64,000 bases of DNA from Nocardia sp. BMG111209 (GCF_000381925.1 NZ_KB907307.1:496001-560000), one strand, 5' to 3'; positions 36,089 through 47,198 are shown, counted from the first letter of the stretch. Made by a program: numbers and translations. The notes: generated by a model from the letters alone, not told the origin.

Positions 36089-36130
36089 ACGCTAGGGAGG
36101 CCGCGGTCCCGGACGCAGTCACATGAATCG
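36089..36130 (-). promoter_or_regulatory. candidate cluster promoter, CGATTCATGTGACT-N22-TAGCGT
   Basis: On the minus strand CGATTCATGTGACT (36130-36117) is followed after 22 bases by TAGCGT (36094-36089). It precedes the Thr adenylation gene and lies in the 55-base gap after the aminotransferase, reaching almost to that gene's stop. Confidence 0.55.
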
Positions 36131-36141
36131 GCGACCTCGGG

Positions 36142-37305
36142 TCAGTGACCTGCGGCGGATGCGGCCAGCCGGTCGGCGAGGTCGGTCAGCGCGGCCTCGT
36201 CCGCATTGCTGAGACTGACCCGGAGGGTGCCGCGGTCCTCCGGCAGGAAGGCCGTGCCGGGGATGAGCAGCGTGTCGTGGGTGAGCACGAGGTCGCGGAC
36301 CACGTCCGCGGTGGGCCGCCGGCCGAAGGGATGCCGTATCCACCCGAAAAACCCACCGGCGGAGAGCATTTCGTAGCCGCCGGGCCGGTCGGCCAGGGCC
36401 GCGGTGAACCAGCGCCGCCGGTCGGCCATGTCGGCGGCCCGTGCGCGCCGCCACGCGCCGGCCGCGGTGAGACCGGCCAGCGCGGCCTCCTGGCCGATGC
36501 GCGGCGCGCAGATCGCCACGCAGTCCAGCAGTTTGGTGACCTCGCGGCCGAGTTCGGCCGACGCGATCACCGCGCCGACCCGATATCCGGGAATCGCCAG
36601 ATCCTTGGAGAAGCTGTGCAGGCTGACGACGGTGCGCGGCCAGTCCGGATCGGCGAACAGCCGGTGCGGCGGCTCGTCGGTGTCGCGGAACGAGCGGTAG
36701 GTCTCGTCGAGGATCAACGCCACCCCGTGCCGGGCCGCCATCTCGGCCAGCGCCGCGATCCGCGCCGGCGGCACGGTGACCCCGGTCGGATTGCCCGGGG
36801 TCACCACGAGTACGGCCCGGGTACGCGCGGTGATCAGCGCGGCCGCCGCCGCCGGGTCGGGAATCAGATCGGGGCCCGGCTCCAGATAGACCGGCACGAT
36901 GCCCGACATCCGTAACCACATGTCGTGGTTGAAGTAGTACGGCAGGACGACCACGATCTCGTCGCCGGGAGCGGCCAGCGCCGACGCGACCAGGCAGAAC
37001 GCCTGGTTGCATCCGGCGGTCACGATCACCTGGCCCGGCCGCACCTCGCCCGCGTACGCCGCCGCGATCTCCGCGGCGAAAGCCTCACGCAGGCTGGGCA
37101 ATCCGGCGATCTCGCAGTATTCTCCGCCGCGCGGGTGCCGGGCCGCGGCGACGACGGATTCCACCACCTCCGGGGCCGGGGGATACTGCGGCGCGGCCTG
37201 GGCCAGGTCCAGCAGCTCGCGGGTGCCCGCGCGCCGATCGAGCAGGTCGTAGGCGAGGCCGATCGGGGAGTCGACGGCGGCGACGGTCCGGGGGTTGAGA
37301 AGCAT
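36142..37305 (-). CDS. class I/II PLP-dependent aminotransferase
   Basis: The 387-residue fold-type I enzyme has TAGCNQAF, VLPYYFNHDMW, VTPGNPTGVT, LDETYRSF and the PLP lysine in SLHSFSKDLAIPGYRVG (Lys234). It is of the aspartate-aminotransferase type and is distinct from both the VioD-like and MppP-like proteins. Its partner is not given by sequence. A suitable job would be amination of the 2-keto acid made by the MppP-like enzyme, as MppQ does in enduracididine biosynthesis; supply of another unusual residue is equally possible. It ends just before the promoter of the chlorothreonine genes and begins 20 bases after the PIN-domain gene. Confidence 0.87.
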   Translation of the reverse strand: MLLNPRTVAAVDSPIGLAYDLLDRRAGTRELLDLAQAAPQYPPAPEVVESVVAAARHPRGGEYCEIAGLPSLREAFAAEIAAAYAGEVRPGQVIVTAGCNQAFCLVASALAAPGDEIVVVLPYYFNHDMWLRMSGIVPVYLEPGPDLIPDPAAAAALITARTRAVLVVTPGNPTGVTVPPARIAALAEMAARHGVALILDETYRSFRDTDEPPHRLFADPDWPRTVVSLHSFSKDLAIPGYRVGAVIASAELGREVTKLLDCVAICAPRIGQEAALAGLTAAGAWRRARAADMADRRRWFTAALADRPGGYEMLSAGGFFGWIRHPFGRRPTADVVRDLVLTHDTLLIPGTAFLPEDRGTLRVSLSNADEAALTDLADRLAASAAGH

Positions 37306-37324
37306 GCGGAACTCCGTGCTCGGA

Positions 37325-37726
37325 TCAGGGTCGCAGCAGATCCTCCGGGGCGGCGATGCCGACCAGAGTCTGTGCCGCGGTGGCTAATTCGGTGTCGAAG
37401 GTGACGAGCGCATCGGCCTGCAACCGGGTCAGCGCGATATATTCGGCCCGGTAGGTGTCCGGCCAGCCGAACGACTCCGCGATCTTCCACGCGTTGTCCT
37501 GCATCGAGCGGTCGCCGAGCAGCCGGATGTTCAGGCCGCGGACGCCGTCGAGGATCTTCCGGGCCGCCTTCGGCTCGGTGTCGCCGCGGCGGACCGCGCC
37601 GTACACCAGCGCGAGCGCCTGTGATCGCAGCAGCGTGGGGGCGACCAGCCGATGGTGGGCCGGAATCGCCGCGCCGGTGGTGGCGAGGTGGACGGCTACC
37701 GGTGCGTCGACGACGAATCGGGTCAT
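37325..37726 (-). CDS. PIN-domain protein (VapC-like)
   Basis: The 133-residue protein has the acidic residues of PIN nucleases: Asp in FVVDAPVAV, Glu in YRAEYIAL and Asp in LVTFDTEL. VapC toxins are RNases paired with a small antitoxin encoded just upstream; no such partner is visible between this gene and mbtH, so it is orphan or not a toxin. It is odd as the first gene of a biosynthetic minus-strand unit, only 20 bases before the aminotransferase. It may stabilise the cluster or be a passenger. The ATG at 37726 is chosen because the protein then starts at the first beta strand (MTRFVVDAP). Confidence 0.75.
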   Translation of the reverse strand: MTRFVVDAPVAVHLATTGAAIPAHHRLVAPTLLRSQALALVYGAVRRGDTEPKAARKILDGVRGLNIRLLGDRSMQDNAWKIAESFGWPDTYRAEYIALTRLQADALVTFDTELATAAQTLVGIAAPEDLLRP

Positions 37727-37778
37727 ACCAGTACCTTCGCACGGACCGCGGCGATTTCCGATGTGCCACAACTGTCCT

Positions 37779-37820
37779 CGATTCACGTGACAGGGCCGGC
37801 GCGCGCGGGCTGGATACCGT
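37779..37820 (+). promoter_or_regulatory. candidate cluster promoter, CGATTCACGTGACA-N22-TACCGT
   Basis: CGATTCACGTGACA at 37779-37792 contains the palindrome TCACGTGA and is the best copy of the shared box. TACCGT follows at 37815-37820, 22 bases after GTGACA. It lies 35 bases before the mbtH start, in the 128-base gap with the divergent PIN gene. Confidence 0.6.
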
Positions 37821-37854
37821 TCCACCGAGGTGGTTATCGACTTCGGAGGTCGCT

Positions 37855-38064
37855 GTGAACCCGTTCGACAATCCCGACGGCATCTTCGTCGTGCTGGTCA
37901 ACGACGAGGACCAGCACTCGCTGTGGCCGGTGAAGCTGGAGGTGCCGGCCGGTTGGCGGCAGGTCTTCGGCGCGGCGGGCCGGCAGGAGTGCCTCGACTA
38001 CGTGGAGCAGAACTGGACGGACATCCGGCCGCTCAGCACCCGGCGGACGGTCCCGCAGAGCTGA
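37855..38064 (+). CDS. mbtH: MbtH-like protein
   Basis: The 69-residue protein has the complete MbtH signature: [28 protein letters not shown] and the Trp/Asp region NWTDIRP. MbtH proteins bind NRPS adenylation domains and are needed for folding or activity of many of them. A good GGAGGT precedes the GTG start. It is the first gene of the plus-strand unit with FAAL and NRPS and could serve any active A domain in the cluster. It is the only MbtH copy in the window. Confidence 0.96.
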   Translation: MNPFDNPDGIFVVLVNDEDQHSLWPVKLEVPAGWRQVFGAAGRQECLDYVEQNWTDIRPLSTRRTVPQS

Positions 38065-38118
38065 TCCCGGATCCGGCGCGAGTACCCGCCGGACCGTCAT
38101 CCATCGAGGAGGCCCGAC

Positions 38119-40035
38119 GTGCTGACCGAAACGCTGCTGGACCGGGCCGACCGGACACCCGGCGCCGTCGCCTACGAGGCCGTCGATCCGTTCGGCGCCG
38201 TGACGACGCTGACCTGTGCGCAACTGGCGAGCCGGGCCCTGCTGCTGGCGCGGCGGCTGGACGCCGTCGGCGACGGCCCGGTGCTGCTGGCCTATCCGGC
38301 CGGCCTGGACTACGTGGTCGCGATCTACGCCGGATTCCTGGCCGGCCGCGCGATCATCCCCGCCTTCCCGCCGGGCCTGTCGCCGCGCGCGGACCGCACC
38401 CGGCTGGCCGGCATCGTCGCCGACGCCGCACCGCCGGCGGTCGTCGCGCCGCGGCGATTCGACGAGATCGACGTTCCCACCGTGCTTTCCGTGCCGGACG
38501 CGGACGGTGACGCACCGGGCCCGCGCCGCGGCGCCGCGGAACTCGCTGTCGTGCAGTACACCTCGGGCAGTACCAGCCGGCCGCGCGGGGTCCTGGTCCG
38601 CCACGACAATCTGAACGCCAACATCGCGGCCATCGTCGAACGGTTCCGGGTGGACGCCGACTCGCGCTCGGTGACCTGGCTGCCGCCGTATCACGACATG
38701 GGCCTGGTCGGCGGCCTGCTGACCCCGATGGCCGCGGGTATCCCGGTCCGCATCATCGAGCCGGTCGACTTCCTCAAGGATCCGCTGTGGTGGCTGCGGC
38801 AGATCGGCGAGACCGGCGCCACCCACTCCGGCGGGCCGAACTTCGGTTACGACCTGTGCCTGCGCCGGCTGTCCGGCGACGCCGCGGTGGCCGACCTCGA
38901 CCTGTCGCGGTGGCGGGTGGCCTTCAGCGGTGGCGAGACGGTCCGCCACCGGACCCTGGCCGAATTCTCGAAGGCGTTCGCGCCGAACGGTTTCCGGCCC
39001 GAGGCCCTGCTGCCCTGCTACGGCCTGGCGGAGGCGACCCTGATCGTCAGCGCGGGCCATTGGTCCGGCCCGTCGGCGGCGTCCACCGGCCCGGTCAGTT
39101 GCGGCGCTCCGGTGCGCGGCCAGGACCTCGCGATCGTCGATCCCGAGCGCGGCACGGCCGTCGCGGACGGCGCCGAGGGGGAGATCTGGATCGCCGGGCC
39201 GAACGTCACCCCCGGCTATCTGTCCGGTGATTCCGGCGACCTGTTCGGCGAGCTGGACGGCCGCCGGCACCTGCGCACCGGCGATCTCGGCTACCTCCGC
39301 GACGGCGAACTGTACGTCAGCGGCCGGGCCAAGGACGTGCTCGTGTACCGCGGGGTCAACCACCACGCCGTCGATGTCGAGGCGGCCGCCTCGGACGCGG
39401 CGGGCCGGGCCGGTCGCACGGCCGCGGCGTTCCTGATCGAGTCCGGGACGCCGGGTAGCGGCGATACCGAGCCGCTGCCGGTGCTCGCGGTCGAGGTGCA
39501 CGACATCCGCACCGAGGCCGTGGCCACCGCGATCCGCGCCGCCGTGCTGGCGGCGACGGGCCTGCAACCGGCGCTGGTCGCCCTCGTCCCGGCCCATTCC
39601 CTGCCGCGCACCTCGAGCGGCAAGGTCCGCCGCGCCACCGCGCGGAAGTTGTTCCTGCGCGGCGTTTTCGACGAGATCCTGATCGGCGACGAGGCCGCGC
39701 TCGCGGCGCTGGCCGACCTGCGCGCGGCGGCCGTCGCCACGGCCGAACTGACCACGCTGATCTGCGGCGTCGTCGCCGGTGTCTGCGATCTCGACAGCTG
39801 CCTGCCGACCGACCGGCTGGTGGACCTCGGGGTCGACTCGGTGCGGGCCGGCGAGGCGGCGGCGGTGCTGGAACGGGCCCTCGGCCTGCGGGTTCCGCTG
39901 ATGGCCCTGATCTCGACGCCGACGCCGAAGGGTGCGGCCGAGACGCTGGTGACCGGCTGGCTGACCGAGGGCCGGCCGGCCGGGCTGTTGCGGGATCGGG
40001 TGCTCGGCGCGGCCAGCGGTACGGGAGTCGGGTGA
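38119..40035 (+). CDS. fatty acyl-AMP ligase fused to an acyl carrier domain (lipid starter)
   Basis: The protein is 638 residues. The first 540 or so form a fatty acyl-AMP ligase with [41 protein letters not shown] and SSGKVRR. The C-terminal 80 residues are a carrier domain with DLGVDSVRA. Such proteins activate a fatty acid as AMP ester and load it directly onto the fused carrier, giving the acyl starter for lipopeptides. The next gene begins with a condensation domain and overlaps this stop, so acylation of the first amino acid is the natural next step. The GTG start follows GAGGAGG. Chain length cannot be predicted from sequence. Confidence 0.93.
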   Translation: MLTETLLDRADRTPGAVAYEAVDPFGAVTTLTCAQLASRALLLARRLDAVGDGPVLLAYPAGLDYVVAIYAGFLAGRAIIPAFPPGLSPRADRTRLAGIVADAAPPAVVAPRRFDEIDVPTVLSVPDADGDAPGPRRGAAELAVVQYTSGSTSRPRGVLVRHDNLNANIAAIVERFRVDADSRSVTWLPPYHDMGLVGGLLTPMAAGIPVRIIEPVDFLKDPLWWLRQIGETGATHSGGPNFGYDLCLRRLSGDAAVADLDLSRWRVAFSGGETVRHRTLAEFSKAFAPNGFRPEALLPCYGLAEATLIVSAGHWSGPSAASTGPVSCGAPVRGQDLAIVDPERGTAVADGAEGEIWIAGPNVTPGYLSGDSGDLFGELDGRRHLRTGDLGYLRDGELYVSGRAKDVLVYRGVNHHAVDVEAAASDAAGRAGRTAAAFLIESGTPGSGDTEPLPVLAVEVHDIRTEAVATAIRAAVLAATGLQPALVALVPAHSLPRTSSGKVRRATARKLFLRGVFDEILIGDEAALAALADLRAAAVATAELTTLICGVVAGVCDLDSCLPTDRLVDLGVDSVRAGEAAAVLERALGLRVPLMALISTPTPKGAAETLVTGWLTEGRPAGLLRDRVLGAASGTGVG

Positions 40036-43000
40036 TGGATCTCGCGGTGGGCCGCGGGCTCGTCCGGCAGTGGCGGGCCGGCGCGGCCGAACCGACGGGA
40101 CCGGCGCCGATCACCCGCGAACAGCGCGGCGTCCTGGCCTTCGAACGGCTCAGTCCGGGTACGGCCGTCTTCAATCTGCACTTCGCCGCCTGGCACACCG
40201 GGCCACTGGCCGAAGACCGGCTGCAGCACGCGATTTCGGTGCTGTACCGGCGGCATCCGGCGCTGCGCGCGACCTTCGCCGACGGCGCCGGCGGCCCGGA
40301 GCGCCGGGTCGGCGACGCCGGCTCGCTGCCGATCCACTGGCTGGATCTGCGCGAACTGCCGGCCGCCGAGCGCCGGACGGCCGCGCTCGGGCACGCCGCA
40401 CGCCTGGCGGCCGAACCGTTCGACCTCGCGCGCGGCCCGCTGGTCCGGGTGCACTGCTGCCGCGTCGCCGACGACGAGCGGCTGCTGATCTGCACCGCGC
40501 ACCACCTGGTCTGCGACGGCGGCTCGATGCGCGTGCTGCTGGCCGAGCTGGACCCCGCCTATCGCGGCGAATCAGCCGGTGTGGCAACCGATCCCGGCCC
40601 GCTGCCGGTCGATCCGGCCGCGCGGGAGTACTGGCTGGACCGGCTGGCCGGACTGCCGGAGCTGGACCTGCCGGCCGACCGGCCACGCTCGGCGCGGCCG
40701 ACGTTCGCGGCCGGATCGGTGCCGATGACGATCCCCGCCGACCTGACCGCCGCCGCCGAAGCGCTGGCGCGCGCGGAGGGCGCCACCCTGTTCGCGGTCG
40801 TGCTCGCCGCGTTCTGGCTGCTGCTCGGACAGTACAGCGGGCAAACCGATTTCGCGGTCGGCGCACCGGAGGCGGGCCGCTCGGGACCCGGTCGGCACGG
40901 CGCGGTCGGCCTGCTGTCGGATCTGCTGGTGCTGCGCGCCGACCTCGGCGGCGGGCCGTCCTTCCGGGAACTGGTGCGCCGGGCCGGCGCGACCGGTATC
41001 GCCGCGCTGGCCCACACCGGGGTCCCGTTCGAGGACCTGGTCGCGGCCCTGGCGCCGGGCCGGCACGTGCACGGCGCACTGATCCGCGCGGGCCTGGCCT
41101 TCCAAGGAGATTGGGGCGCACCGACTCTCGCGGATGTGCCGCTGCGTCAGGTGACCCTGCCGCGACCCGCGCTGCGCTACGACGTCGACCTGCACCTGTG
41201 GCGCGCCGACGGCGGCCTCTGGGGCACCTGGGACTATCGCGCCGATATCTTCGAACACGCCACCGCCGCCGCGCTCGCCGCACGGCTGCCGGTGCTGCTG
41301 GCGCGGGGACTGGCCGAACCGGACCTCCCGATCGATCGGCTCGATCCGCTCACCGACGCCGACCGGGCCGCACTGGCCCGCTGGGAGCACGGACCGGTCA
41401 CCGAGGAACCGGATGCCGATCTCGCCGAACTGTTCTCGGCCCAGGCGGCGCGCACCCCGGACGCCGTCGCGATCACCGACGCGCACCGCGCGCTGACCTA
41501 TCGCGACCTGGATCGGCGCGCCGACCGGCTCGCGCAGCACCTGCGCGGCCGCGGCGTGCGCGCGGGGGATGTCGTCGGGATCCGGCTCGGCCGGACCGTC
41601 GACCTGGCCGCGGCCATGCTCGGGATCATGAAGGCCGGTGCCGCCTATCTGCCGCTGGACCCCGCCTATCCCGCCGAGCGCACCGAATACATGCTGCGCG
41701 ACAGCAACTCCCATCGGGTCGTCACCGAGGAGGACTTCGAAGCGCTTGCCGCGCAACCATTCTCGGCCGAAGCTCTGCCGCCGGGATCACCGGACCGGAT
41801 CGCCTACGTGCTGTACACCTCGGGATCCACCGGCCGGCCCAAGGGGGTGGTGGTCACCCACCGCAACGCGGTGCCGACGATACGCTGGGGCGCAACCGCT
41901 TTCGGTCCGCACCTGCGCCGGGTGCTCGCCTCGACGTCGGTGTGCTTCGACGTCTCGGTCTTCGAGTTCTTCGCGCCGCTGTGCGCCGGCGGGACCGTCG
42001 TGGTCGTGGACAACGCGCTGTCGCTGCTGACCGACCCACCCGAGGTGACGCTTGTCTGCATGGTCCAGTCGGCCGCGCGCGCACTGGTCGAATCCGATGC
42101 ACTGCCGCGCAGCGTGCGGGCCGTCGCGCTGGCGGGGGAGGCGGTCGCCGCCACGGTCGTCGACGAGCTCTACGCCACCGGGCACGTCGAGGTGGTGGCC
42201 GACCTGTACGGGCCGACCGAGGACACCACCTATTCGACGCACATCGTGCTGCGGCCGGGGGAGCAGCCGGTACCGATCGGATTCCCGCTGCCGCACGGTC
42301 GTTGCTACGTGCTCGACGCCGCGCTGCGGCCGGTCCCGCCGGGTGTGGTCGGCGAACTGTATCTCGCCGGTCGCGGCCTGACCGTGGGCTATCTGCACCG
42401 GCCCGGCACCACCGCCGCACGGTATGTCGCCGATCCCCGGGTCCCCGGCGAACGCATGTACCGCACCGGCGATCTGGCCCGACGCCGCCCCGACGGCGCG
42501 CTGCTGTACCTGGGCCGGGACGACTTCCAGGTCAAGATCCGCGGCCAGCGCATCGAACTCGGCGAGATCGAGACCACCCTCCAGCGGCATCCCGGGGTCG
42601 CCGAGGCGGTCGTGGTGCTGCGCGGTGACCGCCTGGCCGGCTACCTGACGGCCCGCGGTCCCGGTGACCTCGACGTCGAGGATGTACGCCGCACGCTGCG
42701 GCGGCAGTTGCCGGTGGTCATGGTGCCGAGCAGCCTGCAGGTCCTGGACGAATTACCGCGCACTCCCAACGGCAAGATCGATCGCCGCGCACTGCCGCAA
42801 CCACCGGCCGCCGGCGCGGCCGCGACCGATACGCCGCCGCGCGGGGCCGCCGAGGAACTCGTGGCCGAGGTGTGGCGGGAGGTGCTCGGCATCGACGCGG
42901 TCGGCCGCGACGACGACTTCTTCGATCTCGGCGGTGATTCACTGCGGGCCGGTGAAGTGCTCGGCCGGTTGCGCACGCGCGCCGGCGTCGAACTGCCGTT

Positions 43001-45542
43001 GCGAGCCGTATTCGACAGCGCGCGCCTGGCCGACCTCGCGGAAACCCTTGCGGCGACGGCGAACTCGCACATCCTGGCCGAGGTCCCGGTGCGACCGCCG
43101 GACGCGCCGCCGGTGCTGTCCCACGAACAGCAGCAGGTGTGGCTGGAATCCCAGCTGCGGCCGGGAACGGCCTACACCATCCACGGCCGGCAGTGGCTGC
43201 GCGGCCCGCTCGACGTACCGGCGCTGGAACGCGCTGTCCGCGCGATCGTCGCGCGGCACGAGAGTCTGCGCACCACCTTCCCGATCGCGCGCGGACTCGC
43301 CACGCAACGAGTTTCCGACCCGGATCCTCTTCTGCCGCTGCCGATCACGGCCGCCGACTCGGCCGCGGCGGCCGAACGGCTGGCCGACGCCGCGGCCGCC
43401 GCGCCGTTCGATCTGGTCACCGGCCCGCTGTTCCGCTGCCTGCTGGTGCGGGTGAGCGACACCGAGCATCTGCTGTCGGTCACGATGCACCATCTCGTCT
43501 CCGACGCCTGGTCCATCGGACTGCTGTTGCGCGAACTGTCCGCGCTGTACCGCGCCGGCGGCGATCCGGCCCGCGCCGGTCTGCCGCCACTGCCGGTGCA
43601 GTACCGCGACTACGCGGTCCGGCAGCGCGAATTGCTGACCCCCGAACGGCTTTCGGCGCCGCTGGCCTACTGGCGACACCAATTGGCCGGCGCCCCCGCG
43701 GCACTCACGCTCCCCACGGCCCGCCGCCGACTACCGGCCCAGGGCCGGATCGGCGCCACGGTCTGCGCCGACCTCACCGGCACCGAGGCGACGGCCCTGC
43801 ACACCCTGTGCAGCGCGCACGGCGTGACGCCGTTCATGACCCTGCTCGCGGTCTGGGCCACCGTGCTGCGCCGCTGGTCCGGCCAGGACGACATCGTGGT
43901 CGGCGTACCGGTGAACACCCGCGCCGCCGGTGGCGCCGACCTGCTGGTCGGGCTGTTCGTCAACACGGTGGCACTGCGGGTCCGGCTCGCCGGTGACCCG
44001 GCCTTCGCCGAGGTCCTGGCCCGGGTGCGCCGCACGGCCCTCGACGGCTACGTGGCCCACGGCCGGATCCCGTTCGAGCTGCTCATCGGCGAACTGCGGC
44101 CCGTGCGCGACCCCACGCGAACCCCCGTGTTCCAGGTGCTGCTGAACCTGATCGAGGAGGCCGACGACGCCTGGCAACTGCCGGGCCTGACGGTCACCAC
44201 ACCGCCGCTGCCACCGCAGCCGAGCAAGGTCGATCTCGAACTCGACGTGCGCCACCGCGCCGGCCGATACCGGCTGGAGTTGCGATACCACGCCGACCGC
44301 TACGCCGAGGCCGCGATGGGTACCCTGCTCGACCAGGTGCGCACCGTAATCACTACGGCCGCAACCGATCCCGCGCGCGGCATCCTGCACTACGACCTGG
44401 CCGACCCGACCCCGCCGGTATTCGCGGAATCCCCGGCCCGGACGGTGCCGGAAGTCCCGGCCGACACCCCGGAAACCGTCCTGACCTGGCTGCGCCGATC
44501 GGCGGTGACCGCGGTCGAACTCACCGCACCACTGCTGCGAACCCTGTCCCCGCACGCCGGCGACCCGGTACTGTCCCGGCTGCGCTACGTCTACCTGGTC
44601 AACCGCGGCGATCTGCTCGCACACGATGTGGAACTGGCCCGCCGCCTCGCCCCGGGCTGCCGGGTCATCGCGCGCTACCGGCCACTGCCGGGTGCGGCAC
44701 CGGTGGCCGACTACGAGGTCCCCGCGGACTGGCACCCGGACACGGCCCCGCTGCGGGTACCGATCGGCCGCGAACACCTACCGGTCCGATTGCGCAACGC
44801 AGCCGGCCGACCGGCCGGCATCGGCGAGGTGGCCTGGCTCGAACTCGGCGCAACCCGCGCCGCCGACCCGGTCCGCCGCCGCCCCGACGGCCTGCTGGAA
44901 TTCGCCGGACCACCCCACACGGACCCACTGGAAACAGTCGCATTCCTGCGCGACCTGCCCGGCATCGACGACGCCATCGTCCGATTCGAGGACGGGGTTG
45001 CCGCTTCCGACCCGGACGAGGCTGCCGAGCCCGGCTGGGACGGGGCTGCCGAGCCTGATCGGGACGAGGCTGCTGGGCCGAGCCGGAACGGGGCTGCCGA
45101 GCTTGGCCAGGACGGGGCCGCCGGGCTCAGCCGGAACAAGGCTGCCAGGCCCAGCCGGAACGGGGCTGCCGAGCCTGGCTGGGACGAGGCTACTGGGCTC
45201 GGCCTGAACGGGGTTGCCGGGCCTGGCCAGGACGGGGTTGCCGGGCATGGCCGCGACGAGGCTGCCGGGTCCGGCCGGGACGGGGGCGTTGCCGGACGCA
45301 CCGGCGACCTCGGCGGTGACGCCGTCGCCGATGCCGATCGGGCCGGTCCCACCGCCTGGATCGCTTGTCGCGGTCCGGTTCTGGACCGGATGCAGCTGCG
45401 TCGGCACCTGATCGCCCGGCTCCCCGAGCATCTCGTCCCGCAGCGGGTGTTGACGATGGACCGGCTCCCGCTCACCCCCACCGGCGAGCACGATCTGTCC
45501 GCGCTACCCGACCCGGCAGCCGCCGGTCTGTCCGCCTCGTGA
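40035..45542 (+). CDS. NRPS, C-A-PCP-C followed by a degenerate adenylation domain
   Basis: The protein is 1,835 residues. C1 (about 25-440, [10 protein letters not shown]) would join the fatty acid to the first residue. A1 (450-930, [17 protein letters not shown]) is intact; its pocket by eye reads DVFCAALTYK, without a clear assignment. PCP (near 960, LGGDSLRA) and C2 (1030-1450, [10 protein letters not shown]) follow. The last 380 residues resemble an adenylation domain but lack the A3 loop, the FDxS core and YGPTE. The catalytic NGKxD lysine segment is TGEHDL, so the domain cannot activate an amino acid. A 24-bp tandem repeat fills one loop of it. No carrier domain follows inside the protein; the next gene is a free one. 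The ATG at 40035 overlaps the FAAL stop, and a GTG one codon earlier is an alternative. Confidence 0.93.
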   Translation: MDLAVGRGLVRQWRAGAAEPTGPAPITREQRGVLAFERLSPGTAVFNLHFAAWHTGPLAEDRLQHAISVLYRRHPALRATFADGAGGPERRVGDAGSLPIHWLDLRELPAAERRTAALGHAARLAAEPFDLARGPLVRVHCCRVADDERLLICTAHHLVCDGGSMRVLLAELDPAYRGESAGVATDPGPLPVDPAAREYWLDRLAGLPELDLPADRPRSARPTFAAGSVPMTIPADLTAAAEALARAEGATLFAVVLAAFWLLLGQYSGQTDFAVGAPEAGRSGPGRHGAVGLLSDLLVLRADLGGGPSFRELVRRAGATGIAALAHTGVPFEDLVAALAPGRHVHGALIRAGLAFQGDWGAPTLADVPLRQVTLPRPALRYDVDLHLWRADGGLWGTWDYRADIFEHATAAALAARLPVLLARGLAEPDLPIDRLDPLTDADRAALARWEHGPVTEEPDADLAELFSAQAARTPDAVAITDAHRALTYRDLDRRADRLAQHLRGRGVRAGDVVGIRLGRTVDLAAAMLGIMKAGAAYLPLDPAYPAERTEYMLRDSNSHRVVTEEDFEALAAQPFSAEALPPGSPDRIAYVLYTSGSTGRPKGVVVTHRNAVPTIRWGATAFGPHLRRVLASTSVCFDVSVFEFFAPLCAGGTVVVVDNALSLLTDPPEVTLVCMVQSAARALVESDALPRSVRAVALAGEAVAATVVDELYATGHVEVVADLYGPTEDTTYSTHIVLRPGEQPVPIGFPLPHGRCYVLDAALRPVPPGVVGELYLAGRGLTVGYLHRPGTTAARYVADPRVPGERMYRTGDLARRRPDGALLYLGRDDFQVKIRGQRIELGEIETTLQRHPGVAEAVVVLRGDRLAGYLTARGPGDLDVEDVRRTLRRQLPVVMVPSSLQVLDELPRTPNGKIDRRALPQPPAAGAAATDTPPRGAAEELVAEVWREVLGIDAVGRDDDFFDLGGDSLRAGEVLGRLRTRAGVELPLRAVFDSARLADLAETLAATANSHILAEVPVRPPDAPPVLSHEQQQVWLESQLRPGTAYTIHGRQWLRGPLDVPALERAVRAIVARHESLRTTFPIARGLATQRVSDPDPLLPLPITAADSAAAAERLADAAAAAPFDLVTGPLFRCLLVRVSDTEHLLSVTMHHLVSDAWSIGLLLRELSALYRAGGDPARAGLPPLPVQYRDYAVRQRELLTPERLSAPLAYWRHQLAGAPAALTLPTARRRLPAQGRIGATVCADLTGTEATALHTLCSAHGVTPFMTLLAVWATVLRRWSGQDDIVVGVPVNTRAAGGADLLVGLFVNTVALRVRLAGDPAFAEVLARVRRTALDGYVAHGRIPFELLIGELRPVRDPTRTPVFQVLLNLIEEADDAWQLPGLTVTTPPLPPQPSKVDLELDVRHRAGRYRLELRYHADRYAEAAMGTLLDQVRTVITTAATDPARGILHYDLADPTPPVFAESPARTVPEVPADTPETVLTWLRRSAVTAVELTAPLLRTLSPHAGDPVLSRLRYVYLVNRGDLLAHDVELARRLAPGCRVIARYRPLPGAAPVADYEVPADWHPDTAPLRVPIGREHLPVRLRNAAGRPAGIGEVAWLELGATRAADPVRRRPDGLLEFAGPPHTDPLETVAFLRDLPGIDDAIVRFEDGVAASDPDEAAEPGWDGAAEPDRDEAAGPSRNGAAELGQDGAAGLSRNKAARPSRNGAAEPGWDEATGLGLNGVAGPGQDGVAGHGRDEAAGSGRDGGVAGRTGDLGGDAVADADRAGPTAWIACRGPVLDRMQLRRHLIARLPEHLVPQRVLTMDRLPLTPTGEHDLSALPDPAAAGLSAS
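44991..45278 (+). repeat. 24-bp tandem repeat, twelve in-frame units, coding
   Basis: Twelve consecutive 24-base units run without frame loss, each coding eight residues of pattern (D/N)(G/E/K)(A/V)(A/T)xxxx, for example [32 protein letters not shown]. Units at 45015, 45039, 45063 and so on begin GACGAGGCTGCC, GACGGGGCTGCC or AACGGGGCTGCC. A broken thirteenth follows. They lie in the loop after IDDAIVRFE of the degenerate adenylation domain. Pattern and drift suggest slippage expansion under weak constraint. Confidence 0.93.
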
Positions 45543-45769
45543 ACGCCGAGGAGCGGGCCGCGTGCCTGCTGTCCATTGCCCGAAACATTCTGTCCGAGTG
45601 CGAGATCGGGGCGGACGACGATCTCGCCGAGCGCGGTGTCACCTCGCTGGCGATGATCCGCATCCTCGCCGAGGCCGCTCGCACCCTTCACCTGGACATC
45701 GACCCCCGCGAACTCGACGGCACGGTCACCGTCCGCAATCTTGCCGAAATAGGCCGGGAGACATCATGA
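45539..45769 (+). CDS. free-standing carrier protein
   Basis: The 76-residue protein has the carrier-site segment [13 protein letters not shown] (Ser36). Its core matches the free carrier protein of the chlorination set at 34256-34531. GTGA overlap with the NRPS stop and ATGA overlap with the next start lock the three genes together. Two roles fit: it is the missing carrier of the upstream C-(dead A) module, or it is a donor on which an amino acid is modified before transfer. The adjacent SyrC/CmaE-like protein favours movement of an aminoacyl group between this carrier and another. It has no dedicated adenylation domain nearby. Confidence 0.87.
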   Translation: MNAEERAACLLSIARNILSECEIGADDDLAERGVTSLAMIRILAEAARTLHLDIDPRELDGTVTVRNLAEIGRETS

Positions 45770-46917
45770 TCGACGAACATCCGAGCCCGGTGGCGACGCG
45801 AGCGCTCGCCGACCTCGTCGACGCGGTGCAACAGCTGGCGGGGTTGACCGGCCAGGTCGGCCCCTTCGCGCTGCCGGCCGACACCTGCGACCGAGCCTCG
45901 GACCTGATCGCCGCAGTGTGTCGAGAGTCGCAGGTGCCCTTGCGTTTCGACGCCTCCACACGCACGGATTTCGCCGCGGTCGCACTGGCCGCGGAGATCC
46001 GGCGCACCCAGCGCGCACCAGAACTGGCCGGACTCACCGCCGCCGACGCGGCCGCGGCGGCCCGGCAGCGCGCCACCGACGAGCAGGCCGAATTCCGTAC
46101 GCACGCAGTGCCCCGGCCCGACGGCACGGTCGTCTCGGCCGTCGAAGCCGGACCCCACGACGGTCTCGCCGTCGTGTTGTCGGCGCCGTGCGCGATCGGC
46201 TACCGGCTGTCGTTACCGTGGCTGCGCGCGCTGCGACCGGCCTACCGCTGCATCGTCGTACAGACCCGCGGCACAACCGAATTCATCACCGAGCCGGAAC
46301 TTTTCGACCGCCGCGGATACGACGTGGCCGACCAGGTCGCGGACGTGCTCGCGGTGACCGAGCACCTCGGCACCGGGCCGGTGCACCTGATGGGCCTCTG
46401 CGGCGGTGCGGCCGTCGCGCTCGCGACCGCCGCACAGCACCCGGACCGGGTCGCTTCGCTCAGCCTCTGGTACGCCGACCTCGAATTGGGTTCGGCGGCA
46501 GCGAAATCCGAACACCAGGTCAACCTGCGCGCCATGCTGGACGTGGCGGCCGAGTCCCGGGACACGGCGGCCTGGATCCGCGACCGTCTCACCAGCGGCC
46601 CGATGACCGGCATCCCGGAGCGGATCGGCCCGCTGGTCGCCAAGCCCTACGCCACGCCGGAACTGTTCTACCGCTACGCGAAACTGACCGGCGCGACCAT
46701 GCATCACGACTCCCGCGCCGCCGTCGCGACGATCCGGCAGCCGTGCCTGGTCGCCACCAGCGCCGACGACGAACTGGCCCATCCCGCCGGCTCCCGCTGG
46801 GTCGCGGACACGGTCCCGAGAGCCCGCCTGATGATCGCCGACCACGGCCATCACCTCGACGCGTTCCGCGCCACCCCCGACCAGGTCGCCGCTCTCACCA
46901 CCGTCCTGAACGCCTGA
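45766..46917 (+). CDS. second SyrC/CmaE-like aminoacyl transferase (Cys alpha/beta-hydrolase)
   Basis: This 383-residue protein pairs an N-terminal helical part with an alpha/beta-hydrolase domain. The nucleophile elbow is MGLCGGAAVAL with Cys212; SADDEL and DHGHHLDAF provide the acid and His. It is homologous to the protein at 32056-33252 and to the shuttling enzymes SyrC and CmaE, which use the Cys to carry an aminoacyl group between carrier proteins. It follows the free carrier gene with an ATGA overlap. Candidates for the group moved are a residue shaped by the HQV protein at 2038-2925 or chlorothreonine itself, but this is open. Confidence 0.8.
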   Translation: MIDEHPSPVATRALADLVDAVQQLAGLTGQVGPFALPADTCDRASDLIAAVCRESQVPLRFDASTRTDFAAVALAAEIRRTQRAPELAGLTAADAAAAARQRATDEQAEFRTHAVPRPDGTVVSAVEAGPHDGLAVVLSAPCAIGYRLSLPWLRALRPAYRCIVVQTRGTTEFITEPELFDRRGYDVADQVADVLAVTEHLGTGPVHLMGLCGGAAVALATAAQHPDRVASLSLWYADLELGSAAAKSEHQVNLRAMLDVAAESRDTAAWIRDRLTSGPMTGIPERIGPLVAKPYATPELFYRYAKLTGATMHHDSRAAVATIRQPCLVATSADDELAHPAGSRWVADTVPRARLMIADHGHHLDAFRATPDQVAALTTVLNA

Positions 46918-47198
46918 GCGACACCACGATCCGGTATCCACTGCCGGACCCGTCGGAGTTCATCTGACCCGGCGGAGTTCACCGGACCCGGCGAGTCCAC
47001 CGGACCCGCTCGTACTCCGGGCCGTCGCACCGTTCGACCCACCACCATCCACCCGCAAGCTCCGCGGTGGGGCCGTCAGCACCGCCGAATTACCCTTTCG
47101 GGCAACATCTCGGGAAGCCGGTGCCGACGAATCGCCGAAACCGTATGAGAACGTAGGGATTCCGCGACTACCCGCAGCAGATCCGGTGCGGCGAGCGC
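46918..47198. other. intergenic gap between convergent genes with a short imperfect repeat
   Basis: These 281 bases separate the plus-strand transferase from the minus-strand NRPS. At 46947-47008 an 18-19 base unit beginning GACCCGGCGGAGTTCACCG is present three times with small changes, then a partial fourth. I see no clear hairpin terminator, gene or RNA in the rest. Confidence 0.5.
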
